From JADJNY01 sp046349615 (lineage in GTDB: Bacteria > Planctomycetota > UBA1135 > GCA-002686595): a DNA stretch of 64,000 nt. The position numbers were made by a program, and so were the translations under genes. Below the pieces are notes generated by a model. The model saw only the letters and a program-made list of their open reading frames with translations, had not been told where the DNA came from and did not search any database. The stretch covers positions 124,001 to 188,000 of the forward strand of contig JAXMBZ010000003.1 of NCBI GenBank assembly GCA_046349615.1, written 5' to 3'. How positions within the stretch are numbered: position 1 is the first letter of the stretch; the number at the start of each line of letters is the position of its first letter. Shown in pieces: positions 43,201 through 51,017 of this stretch.

Positions 43201-46200
43201 ATGCAATCCCGCCGCACCCTGCTCTTCGTCCTCCTGTTCGCCCTCCTGGTCACGGGCCTGATCGGCCTGTGGAAGTTGCTCGACACGAAGACGACGACCC
43301 CCACGCCGGTCGAGAAGACCGCGGCGGCCTCGCCGAGCTCGTCCTCGACGAAGAGCGAACTCGCGACGCCCGTCGGCGAGCCCGCGCCGACGCCCGTCGC
43401 GGAAACGCGCACCGAGGCCGCGCCGATCGCCGCCGGTACGGAGCAGAACTTCGACCTGACCAACGCGCACGAGGTCGCGGGCCGCGTGAACGTGCCCGCC
43501 GGAGCGCCCGCGGACGAGACGCTGTGCGTCTGGGTCGTCGACCGGCACGGCACGGAGCCGACGGGCCGCCTTTCCTTCGGCGACGGCGACGATCCGGGCA
43601 GTCTCGTCGTCGGACTCGAGACGAAGACGGGCGTGCGCTGGGCGCGCCGCCTCGTCGCGGTGGACGGGACGTTCCGCGTGCCGGCTCCCTCGGACGCGAC
43701 GGTCGTGCAGGTCGTGCTCGACGGGCGCTACCTCCACACCGCGGAGTCGGTGAGCGCGAACCTCGCCGAGCCGAAGGGCCCGCTCGTCCTCGATGCGGTG
43801 CTCGGCGCGTGGCTCGTCGGCCGCTGCACGACGCCCGCGACGGCGCGAGCGGAGGACCTCGCCGCGGGCGCCGTGGCACGCGCCAGCGGCTTCAGCATGG
43901 GCGGGCGCCGCGGAGGCCGCGGCGTGCGGCGCGAGGTGCCCGTGGCCGCCGACTGGACGTTCGAGATGCGCGGGCTCCCCGTCCTATCGCGCTACGGGCT
44001 CACGGTGCAGCCGGAGCGCCTCGCCGTCTTCAGCAACACGAAGCTCGAGCTCGGCCCCGGACGTCGCACGGACGTGACCTGCGAGCTCGCGCTCGGCGCG
44101 CGGATCAGCGGCCGCGTCGTCGACGACGAGGCGAAGCCCATCGCGTTCGCGGCCATCGGCCTCGAGCGCGCCAAGGAGCAGAAGCGCAACTTCCGCGACA
44201 TGGCGATGATGTTCGGCGGCGCGGAACCGCGCTCGGCGACCACGGACGTGGAAGGGCGCTTCACGCTCCACGGCGTCGACCCCGGCGTGTGGCGCGTCAC
44301 GGCGGCGCGCGAAGGCTACCTCTCCGCGGAGAGCGCGGACACGACGCTCGTCGAGGGCGGCGTCGTCGCCGACCTCGAGCTGCGCATGGGTTCGGGCGCG
44401 ATCGTCGCGGGCATCGTCACGTACGCCGACGGCCGTCCGGCAGAGGGAGCGGGCATCGTCGTGCGCCAGACCGCGAAGAAGGACGGCGAGGCGGGCCGTC
44501 CTTTCCGCTTCGGGCCTTCGAGCGGCGATGCACGCTCCGGCGCATCCGACGCGGAAGGGCGTTTCCGCGTGTCGGGGCTCGAGGGCGGTCCATTCGAGGT
44601 GCGCGCCACGCTCGCGTCGCCGTTCCCGATCGATCCGAACGCTCCCGCGGCCGCCGTCGACGACGAGCACGAGGCCGAGGTCGTGAGCACCTCCACCTCC
44701 CGCACGCGACGCGCGTTCCAACGCTTCGGCGGCGGCGGCGACACGAACCGAATCCTCGCGCCCGGCGAACGAGCGGGCGCGATCATCCGCATCGCGCGCA
44801 TCGAAGGCGTCGCCGCGAACACGCAGGACGCGAAGCTCGTGCTCCAGGAACCGCCGGGCCTGCGCGGACGCGTCGTCGACGGCGGCGGCGCGCCGATCAC
44901 GCGCTTCTCGATCTCGCTCGAAGCCGACTGGAAGAGCGAGGCACCGCTCGACACGTCGCTCCACGCGCAGGGTTTCGAGAGCGCGGACGGCCGGTTCTTC
45001 CTCGAGGGCGTGCCCGCGGGTCCTTGGAGCGTGCATGCGTTCGCGGAGAACTCCGTGCAGACGGGCGATGCGCCCGTCGTCGTGCTGCCGGCCGCGGACG
45101 AGCTCGTCATCGCGCTGCAGCGCTCGGCGCGGATCGCGGGCGTCGTGCTCGATCCGCTCGGGGCTCCCGTGCCGAAGGCCAGCGTCCAGCGGCGCGTGCA
45201 GGGCGACTCGAATCCGTTCGCCGGCATGGGCATGAACGACGCGGACTGCGACGAGAAGGGTGCGTTCGTCGTCGAGGACCTCGCACCCGGCGCGTACGAA
45301 TTCACCGCGTCCGCCGAGGGCTGGGCGAAGAGCGAGCCCGTCGCGATCACCATCGCGGGCGGAGAGCAGAAGGAGGGCGTCGTGATCGCGCTGCGACGCG
45401 GCGGCACGCTCGAGGGCGAGGTCTACGACGCGCGCGGCGAGCACGCCGGCGGCCGCAACGTCCAGCTCTTCACGATGAGCGGCGACATGCGCCAGTCCGA
45501 GGTCGGCGGCGACGGGCGCTTCCGCGAGGAGCACCTCACGCCGGGCACGTACCAGGTGATGCTCCAGCCCGACCTCTCGAAGATCGAGGAGATGGTCAAC
45601 CAGGCGGGCGAGGATCCGGATCCGTCCGCGTTCCTCTCGCAGATGAAGATGACGAGCGCCGAGATCAAGGAGGGCGAGGTCACGCACGTCGTGCTCGGCG
45701 CGCCGCCCAAGGCGCCCGTGCGCGTCTTCGGCAAGCTGACGCGCGGCGACCAGCCGGTCACGAAGGGCATGGTCATGGTGCTCAACGAGGGCGGCGCGCT
45801 GATGCAGAACATGAAGTTCGGCAAGGTGACGGCCGACGGACGCTACGAGGTCACGCTCGACCAGCCCGGCGACGTCGTGCTCGTCGTGTCGAAGGAGATG
45901 GGCCGCAGCGACGGCATCGAGTTCTACCTCTCCGTGCCCGAGGTCGCGGAGTACGAGCACGACTTGGCGCTCCCGCTGTGCGGACTGCGCGGCACCGTGC
46001 GCGGCCCCGACGGCAAGCCGCTCTCGAACGTGACCGTGGACTTCGCGCGGACGGACGGACCGACGAGCCTGATGATGTTCGGCGGCGCGAACACACGCAC
46101 GACCGACGAATCGGGCCGCTACTCGATCGACGACCTGAACCCGGGCACGTACTCCGTCGCGGCGGGCGGCGAGAGCGCAGGACAGTTCGGCTTCGGCGAA

Positions 46201-46833
46201 TCGTCGGCCTACGGCCGCGCCGTGCGCGGTGGGCTCAAGCTCGAGGGCGACAAGGTGCTCGAGGGCATCGACCTGAAGCTCGATGCGCCGTGCATCGTGA
46301 CGGGCATCGTGCGCGACGCGCAGCAGAACCCCGTCAGCGGCGCCACGGTCTACGCGCGGTCGAAGGACGGCGAGCTCGTGCACCGCTTCGGCGTCGTGAG
46401 CAGCGACGCGGCGGGCAAGTACACGTACAAGGGCCTGTCGCCGGGGGCGTACACGTTCTCGGCGCGCACGAAGACGCTCGCCGCGCGCGACGGAGCGGCG
46501 GTGACGGTGCGCGAGGGCGAGACCGCCACGTGCGACCTGGCGCTCGAGCCCGGGACGATGCTGCGGCTCACGATCACCGACAAGGACGACAAGCCCGTGC
46601 GCGCGACCGTGTCGATCACGGACGACCGCGGCCACGAGGTCTCCGGCATGATCGCGATGGACGCGATGATGGAGGTGATGTCGAAGGGCGTGTCGAGCAC
46701 CGAGCGCACGTTCGGCCCGCTCGCGCCGGGGAAGTACGTGGTCAGCGCGACGACGACCGACGGCAAGAAGGTGAAGAAGCCCGTGACGCTCAGCGGTCAG
46801 GACGAACGCAAGCTGCGGCTGCGGCCGGATTGA
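43201..46833 (+). CDS. Giant membrane-anchored CarbopepD_reg-like repeat protein (copy 2)
   Basis: 1210 residues, a tandem paralogue of the preceding gene. The anchor is LLFVLLFALLVTGLIGLWKL (about 7-26), then a Thr/Pro/Ser-rich spacer and repeated beta units (GRVVDDEAKPIAFAAIGLER, TDVEGRFTLHGVDPGVWRVT; GIVRDAQQNPVSGATVYARS; YTYKGLSPGAYTFSAR). The motif HVVLGAPPK recurs at 829-837 and the end KPVTLSGQDERKLRLRPD matches copy 1. Insertions differ: a Gly/Arg-rich loop (GGRRGGRGVRR) near residue 235 and an FGGGGDTN stretch. The copies have diverged well beyond recent duplication, so each probably has its own role. The 108-bp spacing suggests co-transcription. Confidence 0.87.
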   Translation: MQSRRTLLFVLLFALLVTGLIGLWKLLDTKTTTPTPVEKTAAASPSSSSTKSELATPVGEPAPTPVAETRTEAAPIAAGTEQNFDLTNAHEVAGRVNVPAGAPADETLCVWVVDRHGTEPTGRLSFGDGDDPGSLVVGLETKTGVRWARRLVAVDGTFRVPAPSDATVVQVVLDGRYLHTAESVSANLAEPKGPLVLDAVLGAWLVGRCTTPATARAEDLAAGAVARASGFSMGGRRGGRGVRREVPVAADWTFEMRGLPVLSRYGLTVQPERLAVFSNTKLELGPGRRTDVTCELALGARISGRVVDDEAKPIAFAAIGLERAKEQKRNFRDMAMMFGGAEPRSATTDVEGRFTLHGVDPGVWRVTAAREGYLSAESADTTLVEGGVVADLELRMGSGAIVAGIVTYADGRPAEGAGIVVRQTAKKDGEAGRPFRFGPSSGDARSGASDAEGRFRVSGLEGGPFEVRATLASPFPIDPNAPAAAVDDEHEAEVVSTSTSRTRRAFQRFGGGGDTNRILAPGERAGAIIRIARIEGVAANTQDAKLVLQEPPGLRGRVVDGGGAPITRFSISLEADWKSEAPLDTSLHAQGFESADGRFFLEGVPAGPWSVHAFAENSVQTGDAPVVVLPAADELVIALQRSARIAGVVLDPLGAPVPKASVQRRVQGDSNPFAGMGMNDADCDEKGAFVVEDLAPGAYEFTASAEGWAKSEPVAITIAGGEQKEGVVIALRRGGTLEGEVYDARGEHAGGRNVQLFTMSGDMRQSEVGGDGRFREEHLTPGTYQVMLQPDLSKIEEMVNQAGEDPDPSAFLSQMKMTSAEIKEGEVTHVVLGAPPKAPVRVFGKLTRGDQPVTKGMVMVLNEGGALMQNMKFGKVTADGRYEVTLDQPGDVVLVVSKEMGRSDGIEFYLSVPEVAEYEHDLALPLCGLRGTVRGPDGKPLSNVTVDFARTDGPTSLMMFGGANTRTTDESGRYSIDDLNPGTYSVAAGGESAGQFGFGESSAYGRAVRGGLKLEGDKVLEGIDLKLDAPCIVTGIVRDAQQNPVSGATVYARSKDGELVHRFGVVSSDAAGKYTYKGLSPGAYTFSARTKTLAARDGAAVTVREGETATCDLALEPGTMLRLTITDKDDKPVRATVSITDDRGHEVSGMIAMDAMMEVMSKGVSSTERTFGPLAPGKYVVSATTTDGKKVKKPVTLSGQDERKLRLRPD

Positions 46834-46912
46834 GCAGCCCACGCGCGACTCCGGACTGGAGCGCGCAACTGCGCCCCGATGCGCAGCGAGCCTCCGATCG
46901 ACACGAGGACGA

Positions 46913-46930
46913 TCGCCTCGGCGGAGGCGA
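46913..46930. terminator. Hairpin between convergent genes
   Basis: Perfect 7-bp stem TCGCCTC/GAGGCGA closed by a GGCG tetraloop. It lies between the stop of the second giant protein gene (46833) and the stop of the pseudouridine synthase gene (46942, minus). No U-tract on either strand. Confidence 0.45.
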
Positions 46931-46941
46931 CTCCGTGGTTC

Positions 46942-47970
46942 TCAGCCGCCCGGGCGTTCCTTGCGCAACCAATCGAGCAGCGCCTGCATGTCCGCGGGCC
47001 ACGGCGACTCGAAGTAGATGCGCTCCTTCGTCACCGGGTGCGTGATCTCGAGGCGTTCGGCGTGCAGCGCCTGGCGTCGGAGCGGCGGCGCCTCGGGCGG
47101 GAGCTTCGAGAGCTGCTTCCGCTTCGGCACGTACAGCGTCTCCCCCACGATCGAGAGCTCGATCGAGCCGAGGTGCACGCGCACCTGGTGCGTGCGGCCG
47201 GTCTTCGGGAACACCGAGAGGCGCGCGAAGCCCGCGAAGCGCTCCTTCACCTCGTAGTAGGTCGACGCGAAGCGGCCCTCGCCCTCCTTCACGACGGAGA
47301 TGCGGTCGGGCGCCTGCTCCTTGCGGCCGAGGTAGCCCTCGATCCAGTCCGAGTCGAAGCGCGGATCGCCGTGGACGAGCGCCGCATACGTCTTCGCGAC
47401 CTCGCGCGCCTGGAACTGGCGCTTCAGCTCGGCGAGCACCGCGTCCGTGCGCGCGACGAGCAGGACGCCGCTCGTGTCGCGGTCGAGGCGGTGCACGATG
47501 CCCGCGCGCAACGCTTCGTTCGCCTCCGCTTCGGCCTCCGCCTCGTCGTCTTCCTCGAGGCCCGGCATCCGCGGCGAGCGCGGCAGCTCGCCGTAGCGCG
47601 CCTGCGCCCAGCTCGCGGCGGAGGGCTCGCCGCCGGGCTGGTTCCCATGGGTCAGCGTGCCGGCCTGCTTGTCGAGCGCGACCAGGTATTCGTCCTCGTA
47701 GAGCACGACCGGCTCCTGGAAGCGCGCGTCGCGCGTCGCGACGAGGCGCACGAGGTCGACCTCGACGCGCCCACCCTCGAGCAGGATCAGGCCGGGCTTC
47801 GTGACCGCGACGCCGTCGATCCGGACATGGCCCGACTGGATCAGGTTCGAGAGGCGCGTGCGCGACCACCCGGAGACGTGTGCGACGAGCACCTGGTCCA
47901 GGCGGTGGCCGCGCTCCTCGGGTGCGAGGTCGAATCGGAGCGTCTCGGTCGCGTCGGGCTCGGCTTCCAT
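46942..47970 (-). CDS. rluD: RluA/RluD-family 23S rRNA pseudouridine synthase
   Basis: 342 residues. An N-terminal S4 RNA-binding domain (LDQVLVAHVSGWSRTRLSNL, IQSGHVRIDGVAVTKPG) is followed by the catalytic domain with VLYEDEYLVALDKQAGTLTH, GIVHRLDRDTSGVLLVAR (catalytic Asp in HRLDxDTSG), AREVAKTYAALVHG and TGRTHQVRVHLGSI. It converts specific uridines of large-subunit rRNA to pseudouridine. An acidic insertion of Glu/Ala repeats (EEDDEAEAEAEANEA, near residue 145) just before the catalytic motif is unusual. RluD versus RluC/RluA specificity cannot be settled by eye. The ATG at 47970 begins the conserved N-terminus, divergent from the HD-GYP gene. Confidence 0.88.
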   Translation of the reverse strand: MEAEPDATETLRFDLAPEERGHRLDQVLVAHVSGWSRTRLSNLIQSGHVRIDGVAVTKPGLILLEGGRVEVDLVRLVATRDARFQEPVVLYEDEYLVALDKQAGTLTHGNQPGGEPSAASWAQARYGELPRSPRMPGLEEDDEAEAEAEANEALRAGIVHRLDRDTSGVLLVARTDAVLAELKRQFQAREVAKTYAALVHGDPRFDSDWIEGYLGRKEQAPDRISVVKEGEGRFASTYYEVKERFAGFARLSVFPKTGRTHQVRVHLGSIELSIVGETLYVPKRKQLSKLPPEAPPLRRQALHAERLEITHPVTKERIYFESPWPADMQALLDWLRKERPGG

Positions 47971-48043
47971 GGTCGCGCGCAGCGTGGCAAGATCCGCCGC
48001 GGGTGTCCAGCACGACGCCCTCTCCCCCACGCCAAGAGCCGCC

Positions 48044-49072
48044 ATGAGCGCACCCCGCCCCACGGTCCTCCTCGTCGACGACGAAGCGCGCACGCTCGAC
48101 CTCCTCGGCGCCGTGCTCGAACACCAGGGGCTCGCCACGACGCTCGCGAAGTCGCCGCAGGACGCGATCCGCCTCCTGCGCACGATCGAGTTCGACGCCG
48201 TCGTCACCGACGTCGTGTTCGACGGCTTCGCGGAGGGCTCGCTCGTGCTCGCCGCCGCGCGCGACCTCCAACCGCGCGCCGTCGTCGTGCTCATGACGGG
48301 CTTCCCCGACGTCGAGGCCGCCGTCGCCGCGATGAAGGCCGGTGCCGTCGACTACCTGAAGAAGCCCGTCGACCCGATCGTGCTCGCCGCGTTCATCCAC
48401 CGCGCGCTGCAGGAGCGAAAGGTCGAGAAGGACGACCTCGCGTTCGCGGACCTCGTCGAGATCCTCTCGTCGATGGTCGCGCACACGATCGAGCGCGTCG
48501 ATCCGTACACCGCGGGCCACGGCTCGCGCACGCGCAAGTACTGCCGTCTGCTCGCGCAGTCGCTGGGCCTCGAAGCGAAGCGCATCGAGCGCCTCGAGCT
48601 CGCCGCGATCGCGCACGACTACGGCAAGATCTACCTCGAGGACCTCTCGTTCCTCACGAAGAACGGCCCGCTCACCGACGCGGAGTTCCTGGCCGTGCAG
48701 CGCCACCCCGTGCTCGGCGCGAAGAAGCTCGGGCACCACCCGCAGCTCGCGGAGGTGCGCCGCGTGATCGCCGAGCACCACGAGAAATGGAACGGCACGG
48801 GCTACCCGCACAAGCTCGCGGGCGCGGACATCTCGCAACCCGGCCGCATCCTCGCCGTCGCGGAGGTGTTCGACAGCCTCGCCACGAAGCGCTCGTACAA
48901 GGACGTCTGGCCGCTCGAGCGCGTCGTCGAACTCTTCGTGAACGGCCGCGGCACGCACTTCGACCCCGACGTGATCGACGCGTGGCTCCCGATGCTCGCG
49001 GAGCACGGCGCGCGTTGGATCCGCCAGCCGCTCGCGGACCTCGAAGCGGCTGGAGTGTCCGTCCAGGCGTAG
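48044..49072 (+). CDS. HD-GYP response regulator (cyclic-di-GMP phosphodiesterase-like)
   Basis: 342 residues. Residues 1-125 form a receiver: VDDE (acidic pocket), phosphoacceptor Asp56 in VVTDVVFD, Thr85 in LMTGF and Lys107 in LKKPVD. A linker leads to an HD-GYP domain (about 135-325) with HGSRTRKYCR, the HD pair (191-192) in AHDYGKI, HPVLGAKKL, EHHEKWNGTGYP (GYP 253-255) and AEVFDSLATKRSYK. All the metal-binding and GYP residues are present, so it probably degrades c-di-GMP (or a related cyclic dinucleotide) under control of phosphorylation. No partner kinase adjoins it. Together with the pilin-like operon it hints at regulated surface behaviour. Confidence 0.92.
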   Translation: MSAPRPTVLLVDDEARTLDLLGAVLEHQGLATTLAKSPQDAIRLLRTIEFDAVVTDVVFDGFAEGSLVLAAARDLQPRAVVVLMTGFPDVEAAVAAMKAGAVDYLKKPVDPIVLAAFIHRALQERKVEKDDLAFADLVEILSSMVAHTIERVDPYTAGHGSRTRKYCRLLAQSLGLEAKRIERLELAAIAHDYGKIYLEDLSFLTKNGPLTDAEFLAVQRHPVLGAKKLGHHPQLAEVRRVIAEHHEKWNGTGYPHKLAGADISQPGRILAVAEVFDSLATKRSYKDVWPLERVVELFVNGRGTHFDPDVIDAWLPMLAEHGARWIRQPLADLEAAGVSVQA

Positions 49073-49177
49073 ACCGACGCCGGGGTGTCGGCCGAAGCCT
49101 CGCTCTCGATGCTCTACCGGATCGACGCGACCGCGCCGACGGACTCGACCTGGTCGAAACTCCCGCGGCGCATGAGG

Positions 49178-49183
49178 TAGGCT
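49178..49183 (+). promoter_or_regulatory. Putative -10 element of DUF262 gene
   Basis: TAGGCT in the context GAGGTAGGCT, 24 nt before the ATG at 49208. Confidence 0.35.
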
Positions 49184-49207
49184 CTGCGGCATCGCTCGAG
49201 AGCGTCC

Positions 49208-50929
49208 ATGGCCGCCACCAACTTCAAGACCGAGAACAACACGTTCCGCAAGCTCCTCGGAAACGGGCTCTCCTACCGAGTGCCTCGCTTCCAGCGCGAT
49301 TACAGCTGGACGGAGACGGAGTGGGACGACCTGTGGCAGGACCTGCTCGACACGATGCAGCCCGGAGGCGAGCCCTCGCACTACATGGGGTACCTCGTGC
49401 TGCAGTCGTCGGACGACAAGACCTTCGACGTGATCGACGGGCAGCAGCGCCTCACCACGTTGAGCTTGATCGTGCTGGCCGGACTCAAATGCCTCCGCGA
49501 TCTGATCGCCGAGGGAGTCGATCCGGATCCGAACGCCAAGCGGTTGGAGCAGCTTCGGCAGACGTACGTGGGATACCTCGATCCCGTCACGCTGGTGGCG
49601 CGCTCCAAGCTGGCCCTGAATCGGAACAACGACCTCTACTACCAGAACTACATCGTCCCGCTCGTGACCCCGCTCCCGCAGCGCGGCTTCAAGGCGTCCG
49701 AGAACGCGCTGCGCCGTGCCTTCGAGTGGTTCGACAAGCGCGTCACGGCGCACGTCAGGACGAAGGACCCGCTCGAGCGCGGCAGGGCGGTCGCTCAGCT
49801 GATCGATGGGATGAGCGACAAACTGTTCTTCACGGTGATCACGGTCTCCGACGAGCTGAACGCGTACAAGGTCTTCGAGACGCTGAACGCGCGCGGCGTC
49901 CGACTCTCGGCGACGGACCTGCTCAAGAACTACTTGTTCTCTGTGCTCCATCGCGTGGAGCAACACGCGGCGGAGCTCGAGGTCCTCGAGGAGCGTTGGG
50001 AGACGCTGGTGGGCCGGCTGGGCTCGGAGAGTCTGCCCGAGTTCCTTCGCGCCCACTGGAACAGTCGCCACGCGCCCGCGCGTCAGTCGGAGCTCTTCAA
50101 GGTCATCCGCAACCGCGTCACCTCGCGCGAGCAGGTCTTCGCTCTGCTTCGGGAGATGGACGAGGACGTCGAAACCTACCTCGCGCTCACGCAACCCGAC
50201 ACTCCAGGCTGGCCTCAGCGGTGGCGACAACTCGCGACCACGCTGCGGACGTTTGGCGTCCGCCAGCCACTTTCACTGCTTCTCTCTGCACGCCGTCGCT
50301 TCGACGACTCGGACTTCGAGACGCTGCTCTCGGCCTGCGTGACGCTCTCTTTCCGGTACAACGTGATCACGGGCCTGCACACCTCCGAGCAGGAGAGCGC
50401 GTACAACGCGGCCGCGAAGCGGATTGCGAGCGGCGAGCTCTCCGACGCGCGAGGCGTGTTGGAGTCGCTGCGCGGCGTCTATGTCTCCGACGAGGCCTTT
50501 CGGGCCGCATTCGCCGACCGGTCGTTCCGCCTGTCGAGCGGACGCAACCGCAAGCTCGTGCGCTACGTCTTGGGTGAGCTGGAGCGCCACGTCTCGGGAA
50601 CTCCGCCGGATCCCGAGGACGCCTCGGTGACGATCGAGCACGTCCTCCCCGAACATCCTGGGGAGGGCTGGCCCGCGTTCCGCGACGAGCAGATCGAGGC
50701 CTTCGTCCACCGGTTGGGGAACTTCGCCCTGCTCGCGGACTCCGCGAACCGCGACGTCGGCAACGGGGACTTCGCCGGCAAGCGAGCGGCCTACCGGGAG
50801 AGCCGGTTCGAGCTCACGAAGCGCATTGCGGCCGAGCACGCGGAGTGGTCTCCGGAGTCGATCTCTCGACGCCAGGCGACGCTCGCGAAGTACGCCGCAG
50901 CGACGTGGCGCATCGATCAACTGTCGTGA
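49208..50929 (+). CDS. DUF262-DUF1524 (GmrSD-like) protein, putative phage defence nuclease
   Basis: 573 residues. The N-terminal DUF262 (ParB/sulfiredoxin-like) domain has YRVPRFQRDYSWTETEWDDL (24-43) and the DGQQRLTTL nucleotide-binding motif (77-85), followed by YKVFETLNARGVRLSATDLL. The C-terminal DUF1524 domain is an HNH-type nuclease: IEHVLPEHP (near 476), then RLGNFALLADSANRDVGNGD and FAGKRAAYRESRF. The single-chain GmrSD architecture is known from type IV restriction enzymes that attack modified phage DNA using NTP hydrolysis. The HxxP, LGN and NxxxxxxxF..K spacing is intact. The gene stands alone, with no other defence gene seen, and its codon use seems slightly less GC-rich than its neighbours, consistent with transfer. 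Confidence 0.9.
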   Translation: MAATNFKTENNTFRKLLGNGLSYRVPRFQRDYSWTETEWDDLWQDLLDTMQPGGEPSHYMGYLVLQSSDDKTFDVIDGQQRLTTLSLIVLAGLKCLRDLIAEGVDPDPNAKRLEQLRQTYVGYLDPVTLVARSKLALNRNNDLYYQNYIVPLVTPLPQRGFKASENALRRAFEWFDKRVTAHVRTKDPLERGRAVAQLIDGMSDKLFFTVITVSDELNAYKVFETLNARGVRLSATDLLKNYLFSVLHRVEQHAAELEVLEERWETLVGRLGSESLPEFLRAHWNSRHAPARQSELFKVIRNRVTSREQVFALLREMDEDVETYLALTQPDTPGWPQRWRQLATTLRTFGVRQPLSLLLSARRRFDDSDFETLLSACVTLSFRYNVITGLHTSEQESAYNAAAKRIASGELSDARGVLESLRGVYVSDEAFRAAFADRSFRLSSGRNRKLVRYVLGELERHVSGTPPDPEDASVTIEHVLPEHPGEGWPAFRDEQIEAFVHRLGNFALLADSANRDVGNGDFAGKRAAYRESRFELTKRIAAEHAEWSPESISRRQATLAKYAAATWRIDQLS

Positions 50930-51005
50930 CGGACGGCGAAGCGCACCGTCCATCGCGGCGAAGGATGCCCGGCCGGCGGACGTAGACCGGACTCGCCCCG
51001 CCCAC

Positions 51006-51011
51006 TAGAAC
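51006..51011 (+). promoter_or_regulatory. Putative -10 element, leaderless configuration
   Basis: TAGAAC in the context CACTAGAAC, 6 nt before the GTG at 51018. Confidence 0.4.
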
Positions 51012-51017
51012 GGTGCT

